Positions 1 to 7,943 of a stretch of 64,000 nucleotides of DNA are shown here, one piece after another. A program made the translations under genes and the position numbers. The stretch is taken from contig NC_016887.1 of the NCBI RefSeq assembly GCF_000284035.1, positions 992,001 through 1,056,000 on the forward strand, written 5' to 3'. Numbering within the stretch: position 1 is the first letter of the stretch; every line of letters begins with the position of its first letter. Source of the DNA: Nocardia cyriacigeorgica GUH-2 (GTDB taxonomy: Bacteria; Actinomycetota; Actinomycetes; Mycobacteriales; Mycobacteriaceae). The notes under the pieces were generated by a model. It saw only the letters and a list, made by a program, of their open reading frames with translations. It was not told the DNA's origin and did not search any database.

Positions 1-1
1 C

Positions 2-697
2 GCGGGCGAGTCCGGCAGCGGATCGCGCGGTTCGCTGCGGGTGCTGCTGCAGTACCCGCGGGAATGCCTGCTGGTGGTCGGGCTGACCATGGGCGGCACG
101 GTGGCGTTCTACACCTACACCACGTACATGCAGAAGTTCATGATCAACACCTCCGGCATCTCCAAAGACACCGTGGCCTGGATCAACTTCGTCGCGCTGC
201 TGTTCTTCGTGGTGCTCCAGCCGCTGGCCGGTGGCCTGTCCGACCGGATCGGCCGGCGCAAGCTGCTGATCTTCTTCGGCGTGTCCGGCACCCTGCTGAC
301 GGTGCCGATCATGTCGGTGCTCGCGCACACCACCAACGCGTTCGCGGCCTTCGGTCTGATGCTGACCGCGCTGGTGATCATCACCGGATACACCTCGATC
401 AACGCGATCGTGAAGGCGGAGCTGTTCCCGACCAAGATCCGCGCGCTCGGAGTCGGCCTGCCGTACGCGCTGACCGTCGCGATCTTCGGCGGTACCGCGG
501 AGATGATCGCGCTCGCGCTGAAGAAGGCCGATCTGGAGGCGCTGTACTTCTTCTACGTCGCAGGCTGCATCGCCATCTCGCTGATCACCTACTACTTCAT
601 GCGGGAGACCTCGACCGAATCCACCATCGACGCCGAAGCCGCCGTCGATGCCGGAGCGGCCGAGCCGGATCGGGAGATGGCCGCCGTACGTGGCTGA
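2..697 (+). CDS. MFS metabolite:H+ symporter, C-terminal part (5' truncated)
   Basis: The reading frame is open from the first bases of the window and ends at 697, so only about 231 C-terminal residues are present. Several hydrophobic segments are visible. The cytoplasmic-loop signature LSDRIGRRKLL appears between two of them. In the metabolite:H+ symporter branch of the major facilitator superfamily (KgtP/ProP-like) this loop repeat lies in the second half of the protein, which fits a C-terminal fragment. These proteins import organic acids or compatible solutes across the inner membrane with protons. The charged, Ala/Glu-rich tail after the last membrane segment is typical of a cytoplasmic end. 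A response regulator follows 43 bases downstream. The substrate cannot be determined here; a dicarboxylate is a guess based on the TAXI receptor further on. Confidence 0.85.
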   Translation, partial: AGESGSGSRGSLRVLLQYPRECLLVVGLTMGGTVAFYTYTTYMQKFMINTSGISKDTVAWINFVALLFFVVLQPLAGGLSDRIGRRKLLIFFGVSGTLLTVPIMSVLAHTTNAFAAFGLMLTALVIITGYTSINAIVKAELFPTKIRALGVGLPYALTVAIFGGTAEMIALALKKADLEALYFFYVAGCIAISLITYYFMRETSTESTIDAEAAVDAGAAEPDREMAAVRG

Positions 698-740
698 CCG
701 AACCGACCACGCGCCGATCCTGCTGTGGGAGGATCGGCGC

Positions 741-1400
741 GTGCGGCTGGCGGTGGTCGAAGACGACGACGGCGTAGGCGATGCCCTGGTAGAGGCGCTC
801 ACGGCGCGCGGCTACCGGGCCGAGCGCATGCGCCGCGGCGCCGATCTGCTCATCGCCCACCGCGATTTCGATGCCGTTCTGCTCGATCTCGGTCTGCCCG
901 ACGCCGACGGTCTCCAGGTGCTGCGGCAGTTGCGTGAGGTGAGCGCGGTGCCGGTGCTGATCCTGACCGCGCGCAGCGACGAGCGGTCGATCGTGCGCGG
1001 GTTGCGCGGCGGTGCCGACGACTATGTCGTCAAACCGCCCCGGATCGCCGAGCTGATGGCGCGCCTGGAGACGGTGATGCGCCGCGCCGCCGCGGTGGCG
1101 CAGCAGGCGCGGACCGAGGTGGTGACCGGCGACGTCCGGGTGGATCTGCGGGCCCGGGTCGTGGAGGTCGCCGGCACCCCGATCCCGCTCACCCAGAAGG
1201 AATTCGAGCTGGTCGAAGTGCTGGTGGAACGGCCCGGGTCGGCGGTGAGCCGACAGCAGTTGATGGATCGGATCTGGGGCGACGCCTTCGTCGCGGTCTC
1301 GCGGTCACTCGATGTGCATATGACCGGTTTGCGGGCGAAGCTGAACCGGCCGGGGCTGATCACCACCATTCGCGGGTACGGGTACCGGTGGGGCGAGTAA
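741..1400 (+). CDS. OmpR-family two-component response regulator
   Basis: This 219-residue protein has a receiver domain with acidic residues at positions 8-10, the phospho-acceptor Asp49 in LLDLGLP and the conserved Lys98 in VVKPP. A C-terminal winged-helix DNA-binding domain of the OmpR/PhoB type ends in the usual GYGYRW motif. I chose the GTG at 741 because GGGAGGA lies seven bases upstream and because the protein then begins directly with the first receiver beta strand. An in-frame upstream start at 648 would add 31 residues foreign to the family and overlap the MFS gene. It is followed by a histidine kinase, so it most likely regulates transcription of nearby transport or catabolic genes when phosphorylated by that kinase. 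Confidence 0.93.
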   Translation: MRLAVVEDDDGVGDALVEALTARGYRAERMRRGADLLIAHRDFDAVLLDLGLPDADGLQVLRQLREVSAVPVLILTARSDERSIVRGLRGGADDYVVKPPRIAELMARLETVMRRAAAVAQQARTEVVTGDVRVDLRARVVEVAGTPIPLTQKEFELVEVLVERPGSAVSRQQLMDRIWGDAFVAVSRSLDVHMTGLRAKLNRPGLITTIRGYGYRWGE

Positions 1401-1581
1401 GGGCGGCCGTCCGTTTCGAGGGCGTGCCGGAGCCGTCTCGGTCGGGCCGACTGGGTTTCCGGTCTGGCGGTCCGCGGATCGACTCCGCAGGTGATCGGCG
1501 TGGTGGTGCGGTGATGGCGTCCGCTGAACTGCTGCGCGAATTGGGGTACAGCGGTGGTCCGCCACCGATCGGGAGGTCGGT

Positions 1582-3198
1582 ATGCGCCGCCGCCTGCTGA
1601 TCGTCCTCACCGCCTTCGCGGCCATCGCGGTGCTGGCCTTCGCGGTGCCGCTGTCGTTGACCGCCGCGACCAGCCGCACCCAGCAGCTGGTGCTGGGCCG
1701 CTCCGGTGACGCGGACCGTTTCGCCACCCTGGCCGATGCCGCCGGTTCCGCGGGCGGAGTGCAGGCGCTGGCCGATGAGGTCGGGCGCTACCACGAGCTG
1801 TACGGGGAAAACGTGCTGGTGGTGGACGCGCGCGGGGCGCCGGTCGTCAATGCCGGGGTCGATGTGCGGGATCCGCGGATCATGGCGGCGGTGGCGGCCG
1901 CGCGCCGCAATCAGCGTCCGCAGCAGGTGGATCGGCTGACGCCGTGGAGCGATCCGGTCATGCTCATCGCGCGCCCGGTCGGGTCGGGCGTGCAGGTCAA
2001 CGGTGCCGTGGTGATCGAGGCGTCCACCGACGAGGCGCGCGCCGCGATCGCGCGGGTGTGGGCGGTGATCGCGGTCGGCGCGGTCGGTGCGATGGTGGTG
2101 TTCGTGCTGCTGGCACTGGTAGTGAGCCGCTGGGTGCTGCGACCGCTGGCGGCAATGTCGGACGCGGTCGCCGAACTCACCGCGACCTTGCCGAGACCGC
2201 GGCCCGACCCGGCGCCCGAGCCCGCGGATCGAGCCGGGCACAGCCGGAGCGCTCAGGACGGGAAGGCCGCACCGGCTGGGTCCGCCGTCGAACAGCGGAG
2301 CGAGCCGCAGCAAGCGCCCGCCGAACCGGGCGCGGCACCGATCACCAGGCGATACGGCGGCCCGCCCGAGGTGCGCGCGCTGGCCGAATCGGTCGATGCC
2401 ATGGCCGCCGCGGTCGCCGATTCCGCGGACGCGCAACGTCAACTGGTCGCCGACACCGCCCACGCCATGCGTAACCCCCTGGCAGCGCTGACGATTCGCC
2501 TCGACTCGCTGGAGGCGGCGATCCCCGAGAGCGCCTCGGCAACCTTTCGCGGCGCGAGCGCCGAAGTCGACCGCCTGACCGCCCTGCTGGACGCGCTGCT
2601 CGAGCTGGCCGTGGCCGAAGCGCCGGCGGCGTTCGGAACGGCCGCGTCGCACGAGGAGCGCTGCGACGCCGCCGAGGTGGTGGCCGACCGAATCGACTCG
2701 TGGACAGCGGCGTTCGCCGACGCCGGCATGACGTTGACGGCCGGCAGCCGGGTCGTTGATGCGCATGGTGGTGAGGCCGGGCCGACCGACGCGGTGCGAG
2801 GGGGACGGCTCGCAGGGGAGGATCGTGACACAGGCGGACACGATGACGCACGTGGCGCAGCGATCAGTGCGGCGGCGCTGGCGCAGATACTCGATGTGGC
2901 ACTGAGCAATTCGTGTCGCTACGCGGGTCCCGGCGCGCACACCGTCGTCGACGTGCTGACCGAGCCGGGCTGGGTGATCGTGCGGGTTCGCGATGACGGC
3001 GCGGGGGTGGATCCGGCCGAAATCGACAAGCTCACCGCGCGGTTCTTCCGCGGTTCGGGGGCGGTGGCCGGCGGCACGGGTCTCGGCCTGTCGATCGCCC
3101 ACGCCCTGGCCAAGGCGAGGGGCGGCACCCTGACGGTGGAACCGGTCCTGCCGCACGGTCTCGGCGTCGTCATCCGGCTTCCGGCGGTGCGCCGATGA
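1582..3198 (+). CDS. Membrane sensor histidine kinase
   Basis: This 538-residue kinase starts with a transmembrane helix (about residues 5-28), then an extracellular sensor region, then a second helix near residues 155-180. The HAMP-like region after it is interrupted by about 50 residues rich in Pro, Ala and Glu. The phospho-acceptor is His294 in AHAMRNPL. The catalytic domain has a degenerate N box (LSNSCRYA) and G boxes DDGAG and GTGLGLSIAHAL. Most HisKA kinases have Glu or Asp directly after the histidine; here it is Ala. The stop overlaps a small gene (ATGA), and the TAXI binding lipoprotein follows, so that lipoprotein probably presents a ligand to the sensor domain. It pairs with the response regulator upstream. 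Confidence 0.92.
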   Translation: MRRRLLIVLTAFAAIAVLAFAVPLSLTAATSRTQQLVLGRSGDADRFATLADAAGSAGGVQALADEVGRYHELYGENVLVVDARGAPVVNAGVDVRDPRIMAAVAAARRNQRPQQVDRLTPWSDPVMLIARPVGSGVQVNGAVVIEASTDEARAAIARVWAVIAVGAVGAMVVFVLLALVVSRWVLRPLAAMSDAVAELTATLPRPRPDPAPEPADRAGHSRSAQDGKAAPAGSAVEQRSEPQQAPAEPGAAPITRRYGGPPEVRALAESVDAMAAAVADSADAQRQLVADTAHAMRNPLAALTIRLDSLEAAIPESASATFRGASAEVDRLTALLDALLELAVAEAPAAFGTAASHEERCDAAEVVADRIDSWTAAFADAGMTLTAGSRVVDAHGGEAGPTDAVRGGRLAGEDRDTGGHDDARGAAISAAALAQILDVALSNSCRYAGPGAHTVVDVLTEPGWVIVRVRDDGAGVDPAEIDKLTARFFRGSGAVAGGTGLGLSIAHALAKARGGTLTVEPVLPHGLGVVIRLPAVRR

Positions 3199-3377
3199 AC
3201 GCACTGCAACCCCGAGCTCAGGTACCGGCTGCGTTCGCGCCGAGGGCAATCGGCCCAGCCGTGCGAGGTGACTTCCGGCCGCGGGTGGTGTTCTGGTTCG
3301 AGCCGCGCGCCGGCCGGCAGATGACGGTGTCCCGACTCGAACTGGACAACCTCCGCACAATGGCGGCGGTCCGATGA
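3195..3377 (+). CDS. Small hypothetical ORF coupled to kinase and TAXI receptor
   Basis: This 60-residue frame starts inside the stop of the histidine kinase (ATGA at 3195-3198) and its own stop overlaps the start of the next gene (ATGA at 3374-3377). The paired four-base overlaps suggest translational coupling through all three genes. The product is basic, Arg- and Pro-rich, with no signal peptide or membrane segment, and I recognise no family. It may be a real small protein or simply a translated spacer that carries ribosomes from the kinase gene to the receptor gene. Confidence 0.4.
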   Translation: MNALQPRAQVPAAFAPRAIGPAVRGDFRPRVVFWFEPRAGRQMTVSRLELDNLRTMAAVR

Positions 3378-4303
3378 ACCGACCACTGATCTCGATCTCC
3401 AGGCGCCGCGCGCTGGCATTGGCCGCACTCGCGTCCATGAGCCTCGCGGCCTGCGGCTCCAGCGACCGCACGGCGGTCCGTCTGGCTTCCGGCGAGGACG
3501 GCGGCTTCTACTTCGCCTTCGCGCGCCTGCTGGCCGCCGCAGCATCCGCCAACTCCGACGTCATCCGCATCGAACCGGTGGAAACCGCTGGCTCACAACA
3601 GAACCTGCGCTTGCTCGCCGACAGGCAGGTCGAAACGGCGCTGGCCCTGGCGGATTCGGCGGGCGACAACGGTGGGCGGGTGCTGGCGCTGGGCCGGGTG
3701 TACGAGAACTATCTCCAGCTGGCGGTGCGCACGGACAGCCCGATTCGTGAGGTCGCCGATCTCCGGGGACGGCGGGTCAATCTGGGCGCCGAGGGGTCGG
3801 GCGCGGCGGTGACCGGACCGAGGCTGCTGGCGAGCGCCGGGCTGGACCCTGCGGTCGACGTCATCGTGGAGCATCGCCCGCTCCGCGAGGCCGCCCATGC
3901 GTTGACCGACGGCGACATCGATGCATTGCTGTGGGCCGGCGGGGTGCCGACCGGCGCGCTCACCGTGCCGGACCCGATGCGGCTGCTGGACCTGGGTGCA
4001 CTGGCAGAACCCATGCGCGACCGATACGGCCCCGTCTACGACCGCGTCGCCATTCCCGCCGACGCCTACCCCGGCAGTCCGGCCGTGCACACCATCGGCG
4101 TCGCCAACCTGCTGCTCGCGTCGGCCGCCCTGCCCGACGAGGCCGCCGCCGCCATCGTCGAACTGCTGGTCTGGCATGCCGATGAGCTGGTGCCCGCCGA
4201 GGCCGCGGGCACCCAATTCCTGGACGGACGGTTCCTCATCGGCACCGGCACCGTCCCGCTACATCCGGGCGCCGCGCAGGTGTACCGGCGCTGGCACGGC
4301 TGA
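3374..4303 (+). CDS. TAXI-family solute-binding lipoprotein
   Basis: The 309-residue protein has an Arg-rich n-region, a hydrophobic stretch and a lipobox (LAAC) near residue 27, so it should be a lipid-anchored extracytoplasmic protein. The mature part begins with a typical TAXI pattern: a strand followed by SGEDGGFYFAFARLLA, then a region rich in small residues (ETAGSQQNLRLL) and VNLGAEGSGAAVTGPRLL, which is the ligand-contacting part of this family. TAXI proteins normally deliver substrates such as glutamate or other carboxylates to a TRAP permease. No permease gene is present beside it. Its coupling to a histidine kinase suggests it acts as a sensory receptor here. Confidence 0.85.
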   Translation: MNRPLISISRRRALALAALASMSLAACGSSDRTAVRLASGEDGGFYFAFARLLAAAASANSDVIRIEPVETAGSQQNLRLLADRQVETALALADSAGDNGGRVLALGRVYENYLQLAVRTDSPIREVADLRGRRVNLGAEGSGAAVTGPRLLASAGLDPAVDVIVEHRPLREAAHALTDGDIDALLWAGGVPTGALTVPDPMRLLDLGALAEPMRDRYGPVYDRVAIPADAYPGSPAVHTIGVANLLLASAALPDEAAAAIVELLVWHADELVPAEAAGTQFLDGRFLIGTGTVPLHPGAAQVYRRWHG

Positions 4304-4308
4304 AGCGG

Positions 4309-4641
4309 TCAGGAACGCACCATCCGCGCGATGGCGTCGGTGGCCTCCTTGATCTTGGCGTCGGCTTCCGGGCCGCCCGCCACCGCAGCGTCGACCACGC
4401 AGTGGCTGATGTGGTCTTCGAGCAGGCCCATGGCCACCGCTTGCAGCGCCTTGGTCATGGCGGAGACCTGGGTGAGGATGTCGATGCAGTACTTTTCTTC
4501 CTCGACCATGCGTTGCAGCCCGCGGGCCTGGCCCTCGATGCGGCGCAGCCGCTTCAGGTAGTCGTCCTTGGCGGTGATGTAGCCGTGGCCGGAATGGTCG
4601 TGCGCGGTGTGGTCGTTGTTCTGCGACGGGCTGGGTGTCAC
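4309..4641 (-). CDS. csoR: CsoR/RcnR-family metal-sensing repressor
   Basis: This 110-residue protein belongs to the DUF156 helical family of copper/nickel-responsive repressors. The core RLRRIEGQARGL is the family's DNA-binding helix region. The copper-ligand triad is present as Cys52, His77 and Cys81 (KYC, EDH and HC), which is the Cu(I)-sensing pattern rather than the formaldehyde or nickel patterns. A His/Asp-rich N-terminal tail (residues 9-19) could also bind metal. The TACCC-N5-GGGTA palindrome 45 bases upstream of its start is a plausible operator, implying autoregulation. No copper exporter gene is adjacent, so other targets must lie elsewhere. It converges with the TAXI gene, with five bases between the two stops. 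Confidence 0.92.
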   Translation of the reverse strand: MTPSPSQNNDHTAHDHSGHGYITAKDDYLKRLRRIEGQARGLQRMVEEEKYCIDILTQVSAMTKALQAVAMGLLEDHISHCVVDAAVAGGPEADAKIKEATDAIARMVRS

Positions 4642-4685
4642 CGACTGCCTCCTCGTTGCCTGCCGGGTCGGCGGCCTGGTCTCAA

Positions 4686-4700
4686 TACCCCCCTAGGGTA
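4686..4700. promoter_or_regulatory. Probable CsoR operator
   Basis: TACCC, five bases, GGGTA forms an inverted repeat between csoR and the divergent phosphorylase gene. CsoR-type repressors recognise G/C-tract palindromes flanked by TA/AT steps, so this is the obvious candidate operator. It sits 45 bases before the csoR start and 86 bases before the phosphorylase start and could affect either. Confidence 0.6.
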
Positions 4701-4785
4701 CACCGCCTGCGGGGAATTGTCAGGTGAGGGCCGAATCGCCCACCTCCCGGCGGCCGGACCCGGTGCGGGCGGCACAATCGTCGCC

Positions 4786-5595
4786 ATGAGCTCGCATGCC
4801 CGGCCCGCGATCGCCGTCATCGGCGGCAGCGGCTTCTACGACTTCTTCGATGACGAGGCGGTGGCCGTCGAGGTCGACACGCCCTATGGCGCGCCGAGTG
4901 CGCCGGTCGCGATCGGGGAGGTCGAGGGGCGGCCGGTCGCGTTCCTGCCGCGCCATGGCAAGCGGCACGAATACTCCCCGCACACCCTGCCCTACCAGGC
5001 CAATATGTGGGCGCTGCGGTCGCTGGGCGTGCGCCGGATCTTCGCGCCCTGCGCGGTCGGCAGCCTGCGCGCCGACTGGGGGCCGGGCACGATCGCCGTC
5101 CCGGACCAGCTGGTCGACCGCACCTCCGGGCGGCCGCAGACCTTCTTCGACGCCGGTGGCGTGCACGTCTCCTTCGCCGACCCGTACTGCGACGAACTGC
5201 GCACCGCTGCCATCGCCTCGGCCTCCGAGGCACTGCCGATGCGCGATTCGGGCACCATGGTCGTGGTGCAGGGCCCCCGGTTCTCCACTCGTGCGGAGAG
5301 CCGCTGGTTCGCCGCGCAGGGCTGGGAACTGGTGAACATGACCGGCCACCCCGAAGCCGTCCTGGCCCGCGAACTGGAAATGTGTTACGCCGCAGTCGCT
5401 CTGGTGACCGACCTGGACGCCGGACTGGAAGAAGGCGACGGCGTGCACGTCAGCGAGGTCTTCGCCGAGTTCGAAAAGAACATCACCCCGTTCAAGGCAC
5501 TGATCCGGCGCGCGATCGCGGCCGTCGACGGCGCCGACACCTGCGCCCGCTGCCGGGTGCACGCCGGGGTCTCGCTGCCGTTCGAGCTGCCCTGA
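4786..5595 (+). CDS. mtnP: S-methyl-5'-thioadenosine phosphorylase-like enzyme
   Basis: The 269-residue protein belongs to the PNP/MTAP family. Visible signatures are the phosphate loop GGSGFYDF at the N terminus, LPRHGKRHEYSPH (substrate and phosphate contacts, about residues 52-64), VQGPRFSTRAES and VNMTGHPEAVLARELEMCYA. The enzyme splits methylthioadenosine with phosphate into adenine and methylthioribose-1-phosphate in the polyamine/methionine salvage route. Some relatives prefer other purine nucleosides, so the substrate is not certain. I chose the ATG at 4786 because the protein then starts just before the first strand. Upstream in-frame codons run into the csoR promoter and csoR itself. 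Confidence 0.9.
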   Translation: MSSHARPAIAVIGGSGFYDFFDDEAVAVEVDTPYGAPSAPVAIGEVEGRPVAFLPRHGKRHEYSPHTLPYQANMWALRSLGVRRIFAPCAVGSLRADWGPGTIAVPDQLVDRTSGRPQTFFDAGGVHVSFADPYCDELRTAAIASASEALPMRDSGTMVVVQGPRFSTRAESRWFAAQGWELVNMTGHPEAVLARELEMCYAAVALVTDLDAGLEEGDGVHVSEVFAEFEKNITPFKALIRRAIAAVDGADTCARCRVHAGVSLPFELP

Positions 5596-5619
5596 CCGCC
5601 GTGGGTATAGGCTCGCGCC

Positions 5620-6183
5620 GTGGACACCACTGCGCTCCGGCTCGAGGTCATCGTCGCCAGTACGCGACCGGAGCGGTTCGCGCCGGTGGTCGCCGACTGG
5701 TTCCTGCGCACGGCGGGGGAGCATCCGGAATTCGACACCGGCGTCATCGATCTGATGGACACCCCGCTGCCGGTCGATCTCACCGAAACCCCTGAGGTTC
5801 AGCAGTTCCGGGCCAGGCTCGCCGCCGCCGACGCGTTCGTGGCGATCACCTCGGAGTACAACCACGGCTATCCGGCGTCGCTGAAAACCGCCCTCGACAG
5901 CGCCAAGCACGAATGGCGGGCCAAGCCGATCGGGTTCGTTGCCTACGGCGGACTCTCGGGTGGGTTGCGCGCGGTGGAGCAGCTGCGTCAGGTGGTGGCC
6001 GAGATCCATATGGTGTCGGTGCGCGAGACCGTCAGCTTCCATCAGGCCAAGAAGCGCTTCGACGCCGCGGGGCAAACGCAGGACGGTGCCGCGATCGACG
6101 CGGCCGAACGCATGCTGGGCCAATTGGCCTGGTGGGGACGGACTCTGCGGCAGGCGCGGGCCGTCGACCCTTATCCGGGGTGA
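5620..6183 (+). CDS. NADPH-dependent FMN reductase-like flavoprotein
   Basis: This 187-residue flavodoxin-fold protein starts at a GTG, 25 bases after the phosphorylase stop. It shows the family's FMN phosphate-binding region ASTRPERFAP, the flavin-contacting SEYNHGYPASLKTALD and the YGGLSGGLRAVEQLR segment. Such proteins reduce FMN or quinones with NAD(P)H, often in stress defence. It probably shares a transcript with the upstream phosphorylase. It ends four bases before the convergent eccE stop. Confidence 0.88.
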   Translation: MDTTALRLEVIVASTRPERFAPVVADWFLRTAGEHPEFDTGVIDLMDTPLPVDLTETPEVQQFRARLAAADAFVAITSEYNHGYPASLKTALDSAKHEWRAKPIGFVAYGGLSGGLRAVEQLRQVVAEIHMVSVRETVSFHQAKKRFDAAGQTQDGAAIDAAERMLGQLAWWGRTLRQARAVDPYPG

Positions 6184-6187
6184 GCGC

Positions 6188-7831
6188 TTACTGGTGCGCC
6201 ATGGCGCGGCGCCCGCGCGGCTGGCCGATGTAGGTGGCCTCGCGCGGAATCGACACCAGCGTCAGATCGACCTGCGCGGTACCGGTGCGCAACACCACGT
6301 GGTTGCCGATGGCGCCGGGCTGCTGAATCGACAGATCCGGCTTGGTGGCAGGCCAGCCCATCGGATCGCCGGTCACATAGATCGTGGTGACACCGGCGTG
6401 CGGGGCCGGCGCGAGCACACCGTCGACCACGGTGGCGGTGAAACCGGCATCGGACTGATGGGTTTCCACCGCGATGGTCAGCCGCTCCGGATTGCCGATC
6501 GTGGTGACCAGGTTCTCCCAGGCATGCGCGCGATCGGTGCGGATCAGGATGCGCTCACCGACCGCCAGCGCACGGAACACCAGCTGCTGCGCCAGGTACA
6601 GCTCACCGGCCACGTACACCGTCGAGATACCGGCACCGATGATGCGGACCGCGACACCGTTGCCCTCGTCATCGGAGCCGATCAGCTGACCGCAACCCGA
6701 CGACGGCAGATGCAGCGCACCGATCACGTCGATCGGGTACTCCGACATCGGGACCGTGTCGTCCACATCCGGGATGGCGATCGGCAGATGGGCGAGCAGG
6801 CCGTCGCGGTGCCTGCCGTTCATCGACACCATGCCCTCGTGCTTGGTACGTTCGGGCAGCTCACGCGCCGTCAACCGCCAGGCCGCACCGATATTCACCG
6901 ATTCGGCGCTGCTACCGGGACGCAACCGCACCGCCACCGTGGTGCCGCGCGAGGGCGCCACCCACAGCTGGGCCAGCAGATCGGAACCGAGCTTCTTCGG
7001 GTCCACCGCACCACCGATATTGACGCTGTTGCCCAGCTCGGCGTAGCGCCAGCGCTGGGTCAGGGTGCGCGGATCGTAACCGGCGGTGATCTGCAGAACG
7101 GCCTTGCGGATTTCCGGGGCGGTGAGGATACGGGCGTTGCAGTCGGCGTCTTCGAGCGCGCGCATGATCCGCTGGGTCGCGATGGTGACCGCACGCGAGG
7201 CGCCTTCATTGCCGCCGCCGCGCCGTTCGGCCGCGCCGGGGCAGGCCACCGCGTCGAAGCTGATGGCCAGCCACACCGTGCGGTGGGCGGTGGCAGGCAG
7301 CGGGCCGAGCAGCGATTCGTAGATCTTGCCCGCCGGCGTGCCCGCGCGGCTGCGGTGGCCGTGGCTGATGATGTCGATACCGCTGAGCAGGATGTCGTGC
7401 TGGGTCAGACACTGCGCCAGCTCCGGCAGCGGCAGCAGGTGCGAGGCGTGCACGGTGGTGCGGGCGATGCGGGTCAGCCCGCCCTTGGGCGCGAGCACCT
7501 CGACGACGGTGACCACGCGGCTGCCGTCCCAGTACAGACCGAGCGAACGACCGTCGGGGCCGCGGAAGTCGACGGTGTCACCGATCTCGTACTCACGCTG
7601 GGCGAGATAGCCGACGCCGGTGCCGATCCAATCCAGCAGCACCCGCCGGCCCACTGGGATCAACGGGATCAACCCGGCCACCACACCGATACCGACCGCG
7701 GGCCACACCCCGAGCCCCGCCAGCAGTGCGATCGCACCCGCGACCAGCCCGGCGAATTGCGCGATCATCAGGTTGCGCAGCGAGATGCGACCCAGCAGCG
7801 GGCGCGGCCCCGCGCCGGCAGGTTCGGCCAT
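6188..7831 (-). CDS. eccE4: Type VII secretion protein EccE
   Basis: This 547-residue protein has two adjacent membrane helices at about residues 24-62 and then a large soluble domain, the standard EccE layout at the periphery of the ESX membrane complex. The region starting GDTVDFRGPDGRSLGLYWDG and the later VYVAGELYLAQQLVFRALAVGERILIRT match the family's conserved patches. I chose the ATG at 7831 (MAEPAG...). A start at 7960 would add 43 residues of low-complexity sequence and run into eccB. M. tuberculosis ESX-4 lacks EccE, whereas ESX-4-type loci of Nocardia and of M. abscessus have it, so its presence suggests a full four-Ecc-protein machine. It diverges from eccB across 112 bases. Confidence 0.9.
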   Translation of the reverse strand: MAEPAGAGPRPLLGRISLRNLMIAQFAGLVAGAIALLAGLGVWPAVGIGVVAGLIPLIPVGRRVLLDWIGTGVGYLAQREYEIGDTVDFRGPDGRSLGLYWDGSRVVTVVEVLAPKGGLTRIARTTVHASHLLPLPELAQCLTQHDILLSGIDIISHGHRSRAGTPAGKIYESLLGPLPATAHRTVWLAISFDAVACPGAAERRGGGNEGASRAVTIATQRIMRALEDADCNARILTAPEIRKAVLQITAGYDPRTLTQRWRYAELGNSVNIGGAVDPKKLGSDLLAQLWVAPSRGTTVAVRLRPGSSAESVNIGAAWRLTARELPERTKHEGMVSMNGRHRDGLLAHLPIAIPDVDDTVPMSEYPIDVIGALHLPSSGCGQLIGSDDEGNGVAVRIIGAGISTVYVAGELYLAQQLVFRALAVGERILIRTDRAHAWENLVTTIGNPERLTIAVETHQSDAGFTATVVDGVLAPAPHAGVTTIYVTGDPMGWPATKPDLSIQQPGAIGNHVVLRTGTAQVDLTLVSIPREATYIGQPRGRRAMAHQ

Positions 7832-7894
7832 CGTCGTCCCCCAAGTACCCGTATCGGCCGCCTTCGGTGTGGCCGAGCTGAACAAGAGTCCCCG

Positions 7895-7912
7895 GGAACT
7901 GTACTGTGTTCC
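7895..7912. promoter_or_regulatory. Inverted repeat upstream of eccB
   Basis: GGAAC, eight bases, GTTCC lies in the 112-base divergent spacer between eccE and eccB, 31 bases before the eccB start. It could be an operator controlling both directions. TACTGT inside the spacer could be a -10 element. No known factor is assigned. Confidence 0.3.
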
Positions 7913-7943
7913 GCGGACGCGAGCACTGTTCGGGGGAGGAATC

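Noticed and set aside
1360..3471. A 703-codon minus-strand frame opposite the histidine kinase.
   Set aside because: Residues are Arg/Gly/His-rich low complexity, and the plus strand carries a full kinase.
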